Of a stretch of DNA of 64,000 bases, positions 53,466 to 63,984 are shown piece by piece. Position numbers and translations under genes: made by a program. The notes under the pieces are model-generated. The model searched no databases. It was not told the origin of the DNA and was given only the letters and a program-made list of their open reading frames with translations. The stretch's first letter is position 1. Each line of letters begins with the position of its first letter. Location of the stretch: assembly GCA_963669155.1 (NCBI GenBank), contig OZ022581.1:23851003-23915002 (forward strand). The letters run 5' to 3'. The stretch is from Arbacia lixula. Lineage: Eukaryota > Echinodermata > Echinoidea > Arbacioida > Arbaciidae.

Positions 53466-56400
53466 TTCGTGCTTACTCTTTACACAAACGAGCAACGGTG
53501 ACAGGGGGACGAACCAGTCCTACAGTCAACTCTTACATCATATGGACGCATAATTCTTTCGAAAGTTACACAAACATAACAGAGATACCACAAACACCCA
53601 TATCCGCCTACATGATTGAGTGAAAAATCACACAAAAAAGCGATGTCAAAAAAGTAACAAACAGACGCACAAAATTATAAGCCGATTCATAAGTGATTCA
53701 TCTTTCTAGGGAAAACTAAACTCATTGTAAACATTTTTCTTTCAAAACTGTAAATAGAGATCTCCACAAACTAAATTGAAAAGGTTTTGTTAAAAGTCAA
53801 ACATCGTAGCCAGAATGCTGAATTGGGCTTGATATACAATCGTGAAATGTATAAAAGTATGACGATGGGCTGACCCTAAGTCAGAGAAAGGGGTAAAGCA
53901 CCCTCTCTTTCCCTAGCTGTCTTTCTCTATTCTGTCTTCACACATTTACTTTTCTCCCCTATCTCTCCCTTTATTTTCGAGAATTCCACTGTATGCTAGG
54001 GTTGTCATATGATTAGGTAGGTAGGCTATAGGCGTCTGCCCCCTGGAATGACCAAAACTTCAATGGTGTCAATATTTGTGTCTCTGCATGACCCTCATGT
54101 TGACGGCAATGGCGTAACCCCGCACTTCGGTACGGGAGCATACTGATGGATTCTGATTTCCCAAACCTTATCCACTTTTCTTCCTTTATAGCTCAGTTTG
54201 TGTCATGGATGCTCAGGCACTTCTATTCTCATCAGCTTAATATATATCTTTCATATTTAGCTAAGATTTGTGACTCAACATCCTTACAATGTAATTTATA
54301 TCCCTTCTATGAATATTCATGAGTATTCTGGGAACGTGATTGGTCAATTCATGATCGCAGACTACAAAATAATTTGACTATATCTGCCTCAGCTCCGGAT
54401 ATTTTTCACTATTTTTTCATGGGGAGGACTGCGCATGCTCTATTTACTATTTTCTTCCTTGGCACTACTGCGCATGCTCTCTACCTGAGCGCGGGCGTAA
54501 ATTAGTGCGCGCATGAATAGTGCGCGGTGTGTTGCGCATTTACCTGGGATGAACCGATATCAAGACAGAGAAAAAAAAAGGCGACATACCACCACATGGT
54601 GTTACCGAAAGTTTTACTATTTTCTAAATAGTATTTATTAGTTATTGTTGTACAAAAGGGATATAAAACAAATATACCAAGCATTGAGTTCGAAAGTATA
54701 GTGAAAATTATCCATCTTCGGAGGGACTGGCATAAGTTACTATTTTTTCCTCGGGGGCTTCGCCCCTCGGAAAAAATAGTTCTATGCCACTCCCTCCTCA
54801 GATAGATAATTTCCACTATACAATCTCACAGCTTGGTATATTTGTATACTAGCTTGAGAAGGCAACTCGATAATGTACTTAGAAAGCCCAATACTACACT
54901 CGTGTTTGAATTGTGTACAGTAACTGCACATTTTAGTTGTGCAATAAAAACTCATCCAATTCTAAATTAGAAATAGAAAAGAAGAAAGAAAGACGCAACC
55001 TAGCTTATGCCTCGTGAACATTGTGAACGTTGAATAAACAGATGAAGCAAGAGATGATCTAATTGTGAAGAAATACGAGGAAGTTCAAATGAAAAGTGAA
55101 TGAAGCTGGGTGACTGACGGGGTAAAGAGAGGGGTAAGCTGACTTATCCCTGAAATTGCTTGCATCCGAGAGGCGAGGTTCAAAATGCAAAACCAGATGT
55201 AATGGAAACTCTCTATAAGCCTACTGCTTAGAGTACATTTTCTGGGTCTTGAAAATATAGCATGAATATCTTTTTCGGAGTACATTGTAATTGTATTTCT
55301 TCTCTATGTTATTAAACGCATACGCATTAATGCTGTTAACCACCGATTACACAAGATAGTTTATCGGTTATCATTAACATATACACATTCACCAATTTCC
55401 CCAACAACTTAAAAGACATTATAACTTCCCGTTCAAGTCTTACGCATTCACTAACTGCTAAAAGTATCTACTGTACATTTACCATGTTTACATGAGGTTT
55501 TCATAATCACACCACCACAAAAAAAAAGAATAACTACAATGATTTTAAGACGTGAGAAATTAGACATGAAACACGGAACTGATAATCATGAAATTAATGT
55601 TAATGAGCAAACTGTATCGTGTGGGAATTATGACGACAGAAATAGTGGACAACCGCGGACAACAATTGTTATAACAATAAATGAAGCACGTCATCATCAT
55701 AACCAATGTTCACACTGAACAAGGCAACCACGATATTGCGAGGAATATCTTGCTTTCAAGGTCCAGTTCACAAATTGTAGTATTGATGGGATTTTCCTGG
55801 TCAAGACATCGAAGCAACCTCGCCAGAAATATCGTGTCATATTTACCCGGAATTTCAATGTTTACACTTAACTAATGAATATACGTTCTTTCAACTGTGT
55901 TCAATCTGATAGACTTTCATATTAGTGTTTAGTTACGGGTAGGACGGGATGCCAATGCACCGATGAATATACATGTAATCTATTCAGTTTATAAGAATAG
56001 TGCCCCTAATTCTCGTTATGTCATAATGATATGCCACATGGAACGACCCTCCATTGTGGAGAGCCACCCAATCCATTACAATGAAGCAATTCAGATCTCA
56101 TTACATTCCCATACTGGTTCGGTTTGGTTTTATTTCCGTATAAAAAATACATAAATTCAAACGTATACAATGAGGTTCAATTTACGGCTGGTTTCCCATA
56201 TTCAGCAGTAACTATAATGTTGCCGCTGGTCTTCCATGGGGCCAGTTACAATGTCGTAGAATTCAAAATACTTAAACATATACATAGCATTACTAAATAC
56301 TAAATCAAACATACTAAATCATGTCGTAGGACCTGAACGATAAGAACGGTAGAAAACATTCCCGCCATGATTGCGTGGCCTACATTCAACTCATAATGAA

Positions 56401-56508
56401 CAAAAAATGATACCCTAATAAGGCGAAATGATAACACAACATATTTATGTTCCCCTAGATATTAACCATGGACCCTACCACGCATGAACTAACTATTCAT
56501 GTTCAACC
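53466..56508. other. Intergenic region between NUDCD1 and the coactosin-like gene
   Basis: No coding exon seen. It holds a fold-back (54645-54850) and two TGCGCATGCTCT motifs (54431, 54471). A minus-strand AATAAA at 56134-56129 could end the coactosin-like transcript. Confidence 0.5.
54645..54850. mobile_element. Fold-back with perfect central hairpin
   Basis: Outer arms 'acaaatataccaagcattga' and 'cagcttggtatatttgtata'; inner 'ctattttttcctcggggg' pairs with 'cccctcggaaaaaatag' around a 4-5 nt loop. Confidence 0.85.
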
Positions 56509-56616
56509 TCACTTGCCGGTGCCATAGGCTGCACCGTCTGCGGCTTCCGCTTTGTTTTTCAGCTTCTGGTAACTTACTTCGCTCTTTTCGTCCGCGAGCT
56601 GCTCAACAGTGAATTG
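56509..56616 (-). CDS. Coactosin-like last exon
   Basis: Acceptor TCTCCCGCAG. Codes QFTVEQLADEKSEVSYQKLK then NKAEAADGAAYGTGK and TGA (56511-56509). It aligns with the C-terminal helix and Ala/Gly-rich tail of COTL1. The intron before it (56617-58157) holds C/A-runs at 56772-56802 and a weak inverted repeat at 57180-57480. Confidence 0.9.
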   Translation of the reverse strand, partial: QFTVEQLADEKSEVSYQKLKNKAEAADGAAYGTGK

Positions 56617-58797
56617 CTGCGGGAGAGAACAGAAAAAGAAAATTCAATTGAATTAAATTTAAAAAATTAATAAATTGTCTTCTCAATTAGTGACATGGAA
56701 AAGACTAGAGTAAAGGGAGGATAGGATGAAAGCAGGGGCGTAGATGGGGGTGGGGTGAGGGAATGTACACTCCTCCCCCCCCCCCCCAAAAAAAAAAAAA
56801 AAATGTCTTCTTAATAATAGATATGGAAAGAACGAGAGTAAGGGGAGGACAAAAAAAAAACATTATCAAATGGGCAGATGGCAAGTACTATAGGTGTTAA
56901 AAGGACTTTTGACACTTTTGAAAAATGATTAAATATCAGTTTAAACTCAAATCAAGCTGACACAAGCTCAAATCAAATTGAAACATCATTAAGTCAAGGG
57001 ATGTAAATCATTTTAGAGGCAGGTTTTGTGACATTTCGTATGTTTTCTTGTAATAGAGTGTTCCCACAAGCAGCCATATTGGAGGACAAACAATAAAAAC
57101 TTGCGCATCAGACCATGAAAAGTCATTGTTTTCATGGTTTTTGCTATTGTTTTGTCGTCCTTGTAATCCTTGGTTGTGTTCATGCGACCATCGCCAGAAT
57201 CATGATAACGCAAACATGAATCACAATAACGACAGCATCAGCGTTCAGTCGACCTTCTCTCCAATGACGTTTCTCCTTGGATTCGGCCGATTCAATGCGC
57301 ATCGCAGTGCGCAATTACGTGACTTCTACGTTGGCTGCTTGACTAGCACAGGAAGTGGGGTCCGGCATAATGACGTCATAGAATCATGATTCAAATCACG
57401 TTTGCGTTCAATTGACTTTTTTCTAACGTGATTCTGCAGAAACGTCTTTCCAAACGCCCCCTTTTCCTTTGAATCATGATTTTAATCTATGCTATGCTAA
57501 TGTAGACTTTGGGTGGTGCGTTTCAAACGTAAACAAGGATAATTTTCCACTCTTCCTGAAAATGTTCGTGAATCTATATGACTGTGAATTTCCCACATGT
57601 TATCGTTAGGGTATACTGCTGATTCCTGCTGGGTTTCATGACTATTGCAAATGGGACATGCTGTCTTTAAGATCTGCGTAAACGTAAACGACAATGAGGT
57701 GTGTCCAATGATGAGATATCGGAACTTTGAGCTTGCCCCAAGCCATGAGTTCGCTCGGGGATCGTTTGTACAGAATACTTTAGTGTGTCATAATTTATTC
57801 ACATTTTCAAGACATTATGTTCTAAACTATGCGGACAAAGCAAGCAGCAGTGATCACATCGAGGACTCTATTTGGGAGTGCGCGACACTAGTCCGCTAGA
57901 CAATATCGGACGGGTTAACCTCTCACTACAGTGATTTTGTTTAGAATCAGTTTTCTTGACAAGCTAATATGATGACGCCACTTCGGTACTCTATGGAGAT
58001 GGCAAATCCCCTACCAGCGTGCTCTCGATTCAGGAAATGGAAGATCTTTGAGTCTGTGGTCATGCGTTAAGTTCGGATATAACTTCATTGGTCCTGAACG
58101 CCGCCCGCACATGCAATCTAAAACAACGTAATAATGTCTTGAACTCACAGGCATTACCTGTTTGACGAAGGCCTTGTCGGTGCTGACTTTGGCTTTCTTG
58201 AGGGGAGTTACCAGCGGCCCGATCCAGGTGACGAACACGAACAGCCGTTTCATCTCGTCTCCTGACTCCACGAGCACGTATCCGTAGGCGCGCTCGTCAT
58301 CTGTATACAGGTGGCATGGCAGAGGGGTGAAGAAAGAGGAGAGGGACACAAGGGGAGGGGAGGAGTAGAAAAGGGGCAGAGAAAAGAGAAGGCGTACAGA
58401 GGAGGAGAGGGTAGAAAATAAACAGAGAAAAGAGAAGGCTTACGGGGGAGGGTAGAAAAGAAAGACAGAAAATAGGGGGTGTACAGAGGGGGAGAGGGTG
58501 GGGATCAAAAAGCGAGAGAAAAAAGAGGGTAGGTACAGAAGGGAAGGGGGGTAGATAAGGGAGAAAGAAAAGAGAGGTGGTACAGCTCGAGGGTGTGGGG
58601 AGGGGAGAGAGAAAAGACAATGGTTATCATGGTTATAGAAGGAGAGATTGTAGAAAAGGGAGAAAGAAAAGGGAGAGAGTTATAGAGGGGGAAATACGAA
58701 AGGAGACAGAGGATGTGGGAAAAGTGATACAACGGAGAGATGAAAGAAGGTTAGAACGAGAGGGAAAAGGGAGAGCGATAGGGTATGGAAAGGGAAA

Positions 58798-58866
<69 letters not shown>

Positions 58867-59093
58867 AGAAAGTCGGATATTTAGAGAGTACGTGGGGGAG
58901 AGTGTGGGGAGGGGGATAAAAAAGAGAGACGGACGGAAAGGCCGATACTGAAAAAGAGACTGATAGGAGACTGTAGGGAAATAAAGGAACAGGGGAGAGA
59001 GACAGATAGAGACAAAGATAGGGAAAGAGATGGAGAGAGAGAGAGCGAGAGAGAGAGAGAGAGCGAGAGGGAGAGAGAGGGAGAGAGAGAGAG

Positions 59094-59125
<32 letters not shown>

Positions 59126-59366
59126 TCGGATATTTAGAGAGTACGTGGGGGAGAGTGTGGGGAGGGGGATAAAAAAAAAAGTAGGTAGAGGAGACATAAA
59201 AGAGAAGAGAGATTGGGCGAAGACAAACAGGCATAAAGACAGAGAGCGACTATAATAGCCAAACACCAGTCTCGATATAGACATACCATCTTTCTTCTGA
59301 ATTCTCATCCCTGACTTTAGTGTAAGCCGCTTGAACAGCGCTAGCATCAACTATTGGGCTGGCCAT
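56509..59366 (-). CDS. Coactosin-like (ADF-H actin-binding) gene, middle exon not found
   Basis: Coactosin-like proteins are small ADF-homology proteins that bind F-actin in the cytoplasm. Three exons are visible: 59287-59366 (MASPIVDASAVQAAYTKVRD...), 58158-58300 (DDERAYGYVLVESGDEMKRL, FVFVTWIGPLVTPLKKAKVS) and 56509-56616 (QFTVEQLADEKSEVSYQKLK then a short tail and TGA). They match human COTL1 (AAYNLVRDD, ITWIGENVSGLQRAKTGTDK, FIKSELKK). The expected segment of about 28 residues (human VTFKYDGSTIVPG region) is absent: the intron between exon 1 and the next exon is almost wholly GA microsatellite. Exon 1 ends with 2 nt of a codon and the next exon needs 1, so direct splicing is out of frame and creates TGA at once. 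It may be a broken gene, an assembly deletion, or have a displaced exon. Confidence 0.85.
58158..58300 (-). CDS. Coactosin-like ADF-H core exon
   Basis: Acceptor CTGTATACAG after a strong pyrimidine tract, donor GTAATG. Begins with 2 nt of an Asp/Asn/Ala-type codon, then 47 codons: DERAYGYVLVESGDEMKRLF, VTWIGPLVTPLKKAKVSTDK and AFVKQ. TWIG and KAKVSTDK align with human ITWIGENVSGLQRAKTGTDK. Confidence 0.93.
58311..59286. repeat. GA-rich satellite filling the coactosin-like intron
   Basis: Almost entirely G/A on the plus strand, with pure (GA)n at 58801-58858 and 59030-59126. A block starting 'gtcggatatttagagagtac' occurs at 58873 and 59127 and (as 'gtcggaaatggagagtgtac') at 61711. The expected middle coding exon is not here. 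Confidence 0.9.
59287..59366 (-). CDS. Coactosin-like exon 1, minus-strand copy
   Basis: ATG at 59366; 26 codons plus 2 nt (MASPIVDASAVQAAYTKVRD then ENSEER and TG|), donor GTATGT. The start of an ADF-H domain. Its promoter-side flank matches that of 63905-63984 in inverted orientation. Confidence 0.88.
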
Positions 59367-59700
59367 GATGATTTTTGTGAGTCTCACTTATGATGAGTGA
59401 ACTGTGCAGGTATATGATATCAATTATTCGCCAAATAAATCCAGGTATGTCTCACTTGACCGTTAGAAAAATCTCCACCTCTCTGCGTCGGCTGTACGGA
59501 ATGAACCCAAAGACAGAAGTGCGAATAAAGAAGACTCCGAGCTGTGGGAAATATTCTCTATTGACTCTCTCAAATCAGCTGTGGTTCCGAGCTATGGTCC
59601 GCTCTGTACTGACGCGATCGCATGCATGAAAGATTGACGCACATATCCAAAGAAACGGCTACGCACATAGAAAATTGGGGCGTTGACCACTGCAAGTTGA
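59367..59700 (-). promoter_or_regulatory. Coactosin-like promoter/5' flank, left copy
   Basis: Closely matches the inverse of 63539-63904 over its whole length (shared landmarks: 'ccaggtatgtctcacttgac', 'ctctctgcgtcggctg', 'caaatcagctgtggttccg', 'ttgaccactgcaagtt'). The similarity ends abruptly at 59698, where the palindrome begins. Promoter function is inferred from position. Confidence 0.6.
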
Positions 59701-60785
59701 GGCCCGGTCCCACTGCACTTACGGATGCAACGAGGATGTAAAACGTAAACAAATCTTGCCATCCGTTGGAAAACGTAAGCTGTATCCTCTTTCAATCTGT
59801 TTGATCCGTTCTAAAAGTTTTGTGTGCGTGTTACATACTCATTGCATCGATAAGTGCAGTGGAACCGGGCCTCATGATGAATTCACAGTGAACGGATGCT
59901 CGATGGATAGAGCGTATGAAACACATCCACTGTGAATCAATCCGCGCAAAAAGTTTTGAGCTGCACAAAACTTTAGAGGCCCGGTCCCACTGCACTTACG
60001 GATGCAAAAGGGATGTAAAACGTAAACAATCTTGCCATCCGTTGGAAAACGCAATGCATCCGTACTCATTGCATACGTGTTTCAAACGCTCTATCCATCG
60101 AGCATCAGTCCACTGTGAATCCATCCGCGCAAAAAGTTTTGAGCTGCACAAAACTTTTAGAACAGATAGAACGGATGAACTTCTCGCCGTGTACGATGTG
60201 AATCCGCATACGAGCAACAAACGTTCTGTATCAGTTATTATCCGTCAAACGTAAGCTGTATCTTTTTTGCATCCGTTCTATCCGTTTTGTGCAGCTTAAA
60301 AACTTTTTGCGCGGATGGATTCACAGTTACCGGATGCTCGATGGATAGAGCGTATGAAACACGTATGCAATTAGTACACAACGGATGCATAGCGTTTTCC
60401 AACGGATGGCAAGATTGCTTACGTTTTACATCCTTTTTGCATCCGTAAGTGCAGTGGGACCGGGCCTCTAAAGTTTTGTGCAGCTCACAACTTTTTGCGC
60501 GGATTGATTCACAGTGGATGTGTTTCATACGCTCTATCCATCGAGCATCCGTTCACTGTGAATACATCATGAGACCCGGTCCCACTGCACTTATCGATGC
60601 AAAGAGTATGTTACATGCACACAAAACTTTTAGAACGGATCAAACGGATGCAAAGAGGATACAGCTTACGTTTAAGGGATGATAACGGATATAGAGCATT
60701 TATTGCTCGTATTTCATCCGTATTATTCACCCGTTCTATCCGTTCTAAAGGCTCTGTTCCACTGCATTCACGGATGTAAAGAGGA
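59698..60785. repeat. Nested palindrome of about 1 kb with repeated 'cggatgc' motifs
   Basis: Left and right arms mirror each other around about 60230. The terminal motif 'ggcccggtcccactgcac' occurs at 59700 and 59982, and inverted at about 60455; variants lie at 59858, 60572 and 60750. The inner unit (59980-60477) has inverted ends with 'cggatgc' and 'cgttttccaacggatggcaa'. It looks like one non-autonomous element inserted in another of the same family. Confidence 0.85.
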
Positions 60786-60945
60786 ATTGATGCAATTCAT
60801 ACCCCGCGCATGCGCAGTAGACGGTTTGCATCCGATATACATCCGCGCGGCATCCGTTTTTTCCGTTAGGCGTTCGTGATGCATCCGCTTTATTCGCTAT
60901 GCATCCGCTCTTTCCGCTATGCGTCCGCTTCGCAATCATCCCTGT
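60786..60945. repeat. Degenerate tandem 'gcatccg' repeats
   Basis: Runs on from the palindrome: irregular repeats of gcatccg, tccgctttattcgc and tccgctatgc. Probably the decayed edge of the same element. Confidence 0.6.
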
Positions 60946-61399
60946 TACCCCTTGGGAGCTGCCATCAACTTCCATCCGCAATAATCCGCTAAGCTTACGA
61001 TTAACTTGTTTGTCACCATGATATTTTTTGTGACGTGATGGGTGCACATTGTGTGGTAAATGCATTTTTTTTTTGTCAACCATTTTATTGCCTTTATTGC
61101 CTCTGCTGAAATATTGCATTCCTGATGTGAAGACCCTGGATCTTCTTTGTCGGCATACATCGCTGATTCAGTAATCATGATGATGACCTGTAATATGATT
61201 GATTGTGCTTTCGTGATCTGAATGGAGTATTGTGCTGGTCAAGGTTGCCTGAATTGTATAGCCCAATGCGAAGGTTTGCTGGTTAATTGCGCTCTGACCA
61301 ATCATCACGTAGTAACAAACAGAAAACTTCGTTGTGGGTAACACTGCCCAAAGAAATTGTCTTCATTCTGTTTGACAAAACGGACACATCAGTTTGACA

Positions 61400-61661
61400 G
61401 AGAGAAGGGGAAGAGGGGGGGGGGGGGGGGAGAGAAGCAAGAGCAAGAGAAAAGGACGAAAACGAAGGTGAAGAAGAGGAGAATGCAAAATGGGAAGATT
61501 AAGAAGAGCGGCAGACAGACAGAGAGACAGACGGAGAGGCCGTAAAAAGAGACTGATAGGAGACTGTAGCGAAATAAAGAAGCAGGGCCGGAGAGAGGCA
61601 GATAGAGACAAAGATAGGGAGAGAGAAAAGGATAGAGAGGGAGAGAGAGAGAGAGAGAGAT

Positions 61662-61715
<54 letters not shown>

Positions 61716-61872
61716 AAATGGAGAGTGTACTTGGGGGAGAGTGGGGGTGCGGGAGATAAAAGAGAAAAGTAGGTAGAGGAGACGTAAAAGAGAGATGGGA
61801 TAGAGATAAGAGACATAACAGACATAAAGACAAAGAGCGACTATTTAGCCAAACACCAGTCTCGATATAGAC
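61400..61872. repeat. Second GA-rich tract beside the dead exon-1 copy
   Basis: Parallels 58900-59286: 'gagactgataggagactgta', 'agatagagacaaagatagg' and (GA)n at 61634-61711 in the same order, followed by the exon-1 relic. This shows the relic and its intron were duplicated together. A G-run lies at 61418-61430. Confidence 0.85.
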
Positions 61873-61955
61873 CACCTTTCTTCTGAATTCTCATCCCTGA
61901 CCTAAGCGTAAGCCGCTTATAGAAGAGCGCTTTCATCAACTATAGGTTTGGACAT
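61873..61955 (-). pseudogene. Dead copy of coactosin-like exon 1
   Basis: ATG at 61955 opens a frame matching exon 1 (MSKPIVDESALL, stop, AAYA, stop, VRDENSEERW). TAA is at codon 13 and TAG at codon 18, and the donor GTATGT/GTAAGT has been lost by a small deletion. The flanking 'gtgagtctcac' is kept. Its sequence is closer to the plus-strand copy at 63905. Confidence 0.85.
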
Positions 61956-62119
61956 GATGATTATTGTGAGTCTCACTATTAAAGGTGAAATGAGCTATGC
62001 AGGTACACTCTTATTGTTACGACTTAAAGTAATTACGCATAATTGGGGAGGATGTAGTGTATATCGTCTTCATCATGATTGAACTTGGAATTGATTATTA
62101 AAAAGTCAATGTAATTAAA

Positions 62120-62192
62120 GTAATAGTTCGCCCTGAAATTAAGTTGGTTTCAATAAAGAACAGAAATATGAAAGAAACATAATATGTTTCCT
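62120..62192. mobile_element. Fragment of 'gggatagttcaccctgaaat' family
   Basis: 'agtaatagttcgccctgaaa' and 'gttggtttcaataaag' followed by 'atgaaagaaacataat'; right part missing. Confidence 0.65.
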
Positions 62193-62455
62193 TCAGCGGC
62201 ATCCAACATTTACATAACATTTAACCTTTAATAATCTTCCTATCATAATATCTGGTTTATGTACTTTCTCCCCCATTCCTTCTCATAATCTTTCTCTTTT
62301 CCTTATCTTTATATTCTTTTTTCAGAATAAAGATATTTGATGTGTACTGTTTTCTTAATGTGGAATCTATATTACAATATTTCTTACAAATGTGTATTAA
62401 CATGAAGCTAATTGAGCAAAGTGTTCTCCAATATTCTGAACATCAACAAAATGAC

Positions 62456-63538
62456 CATTGCCAATAATCAGATCGTCATGTCAGCTGACAAATAGCAGAC
62501 TAAGGGATTCAGTTTGGAGTAAGCTTGACAGACCTAACATAGACATGATAGAGTGCTGTTTGTCAAAGCGCAACTGTTAGATATTTATATCCTACCGCAG
62601 ATGGCGTACCACAGGCAGTAGCAGGAGCTTCCATCGATTATGGCTCTGAGCGCTGAGTAGGAACAGAGTGAGGCTCCGCGAGTAGGGCAGAAGCGCCTGC
62701 ATGGTTCTGATCAGGGGAAAGATCCCTTTATATGGCCGTATGCGTGTAATTTAATTTGTGGTAGTCCCGAAAGCGTACCAAAGATGATATTACCGTAACA
62801 AAAATCAAATAAAATCGGTTGAACATCCTTGGACATTTTTTTCGCACAATGAAAAGACTAATACAGAGGGATAGTGATTGCTCCAGAGCAGTCCAATGGT
62901 TGAGCACAGCTTTGTCCCTGACCACATTTATGGCGACTTTCATGAAGTCGCATAAGTACCTGAAATTGTCGAGTTACTTTGCTGTTAGCCCTAGTTTCAG
63001 GTTTTCAACAAAAACAAATTCATGCTGGACACTTGCCCTTCAGAATCTGAGGCAAGAATATAAATGAATAAGCTACATTTGTGACAAAAATGTGTGCAGA
63101 CAATGAAATAGTTTGTCTGACATGGCACGTCAATAATCTATGTTCGTAATCACAACTGTTATCCTAAGTGAAGAGTAAGGGAGTATTATAACCACCAGTA
63201 TCTCGTGATTTGGATACAATGGGTGGAATGCACTCGAAATCTCCTACTTCTTGCTATATAGTCAAACAAACATCGGACAAGCTTTGGCGCTGCCAATAGT
63301 CGTTCGAATGAAGTGCATAACATTTGCATAATTCTAATAGCGAAAATGGCCTATATTCGAGCGAAAAGCGTCTGGTTGTTAATTTCCCGATGCGGAGCAC
63401 GGAACAACTATAACTTGCCGACGTTATCTATACCCTCTCCACGCAAACCGTTGGCAAATGTTAACACTTCCGCATTTTCCGAACCCCGACAATCTTTCTG
63501 CACACATTTCCATGTCGCGCGCGCGGCGTCCACGACCC
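62456..63538. other. Intergenic sequence, no gene identified
   Basis: A GC-richer block at 62590-62710 has a 36-codon minus-strand frame from 62705 (MQALLPYSRSLTLFLLSAQS...), but no recognisable family or convincing splice sites. The remainder shows nothing. Confidence 0.4.
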
Positions 63539-63904
63539 TAACTTGCAGTGGTCAACGCCCCAATTTTCTCTGTGCGTAGTCGTTTCTTTAGGATGTGCGT
63601 TGATCTTACATGCATGCGATCGCGCCAGTACAGAACAGACCATAGCACGGAACCACAGCTGATTTGAGAGAGTCAATAGAGAACATTTCACACAGCTCGG
63701 AGTCTCCTTTATTCACACTTCGGTTTTTGAGGATACGTTGTGTGATCCGCTTTTAATTCATCGGGTTCATTCCGTGCAGCCGACGCAGAGAGGTGGAGAT
63801 TTTTCTAACGGTCAAGTGAGACATACCTGGATTTATTGGACGGATAATTGTTATCATTTACCTGCACAGTTCATTTCACATTATTGAGACTCACAAAAAT
63901 CATC
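63539..63904 (+). promoter_or_regulatory. Coactosin-like promoter/5' flank, right copy
   Basis: Inverted near copy of 59367-59700 with an extra segment of about 35 bp around 63725-63760. It lies immediately upstream of the intact plus-strand exon 1. Confidence 0.6.
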
Positions 63905-63984
63905 ATGTCCAGCCCTATAGCTGATGAAAGCGCTCTTCTAGCGGCTTACGCTAAAGTCAGGGCTGAGAATTCAGAAGAAAGATG
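63905..63984 (+). CDS. Second coactosin-like gene, exon 1 (partial, runs off window)
   Basis: ATG at 63905; MSSPIADESALLAAYAKVRA then ENSEER and TG|GTAAGT. Same length (80 nt) and phase as the minus-strand copy. A flank of about 360 bp upstream (63540-63904) is a near copy of 59367-59700 inverted, so the two genes are head to head. Remaining exons would lie beyond base 64000. Confidence 0.85.

Noticed and set aside
58751-59350. Ser/Leu-rich open frame of 199 codons on the minus strand
   Set aside because: It is translated from (CT)n satellite; only its first codons overlap coactosin exon 1 sequence, in the wrong frame.
61363-61875. 170-codon minus-strand open frame
   Set aside because: Low-complexity Ser/Leu translation of GA/CT satellite with no conserved sequence.
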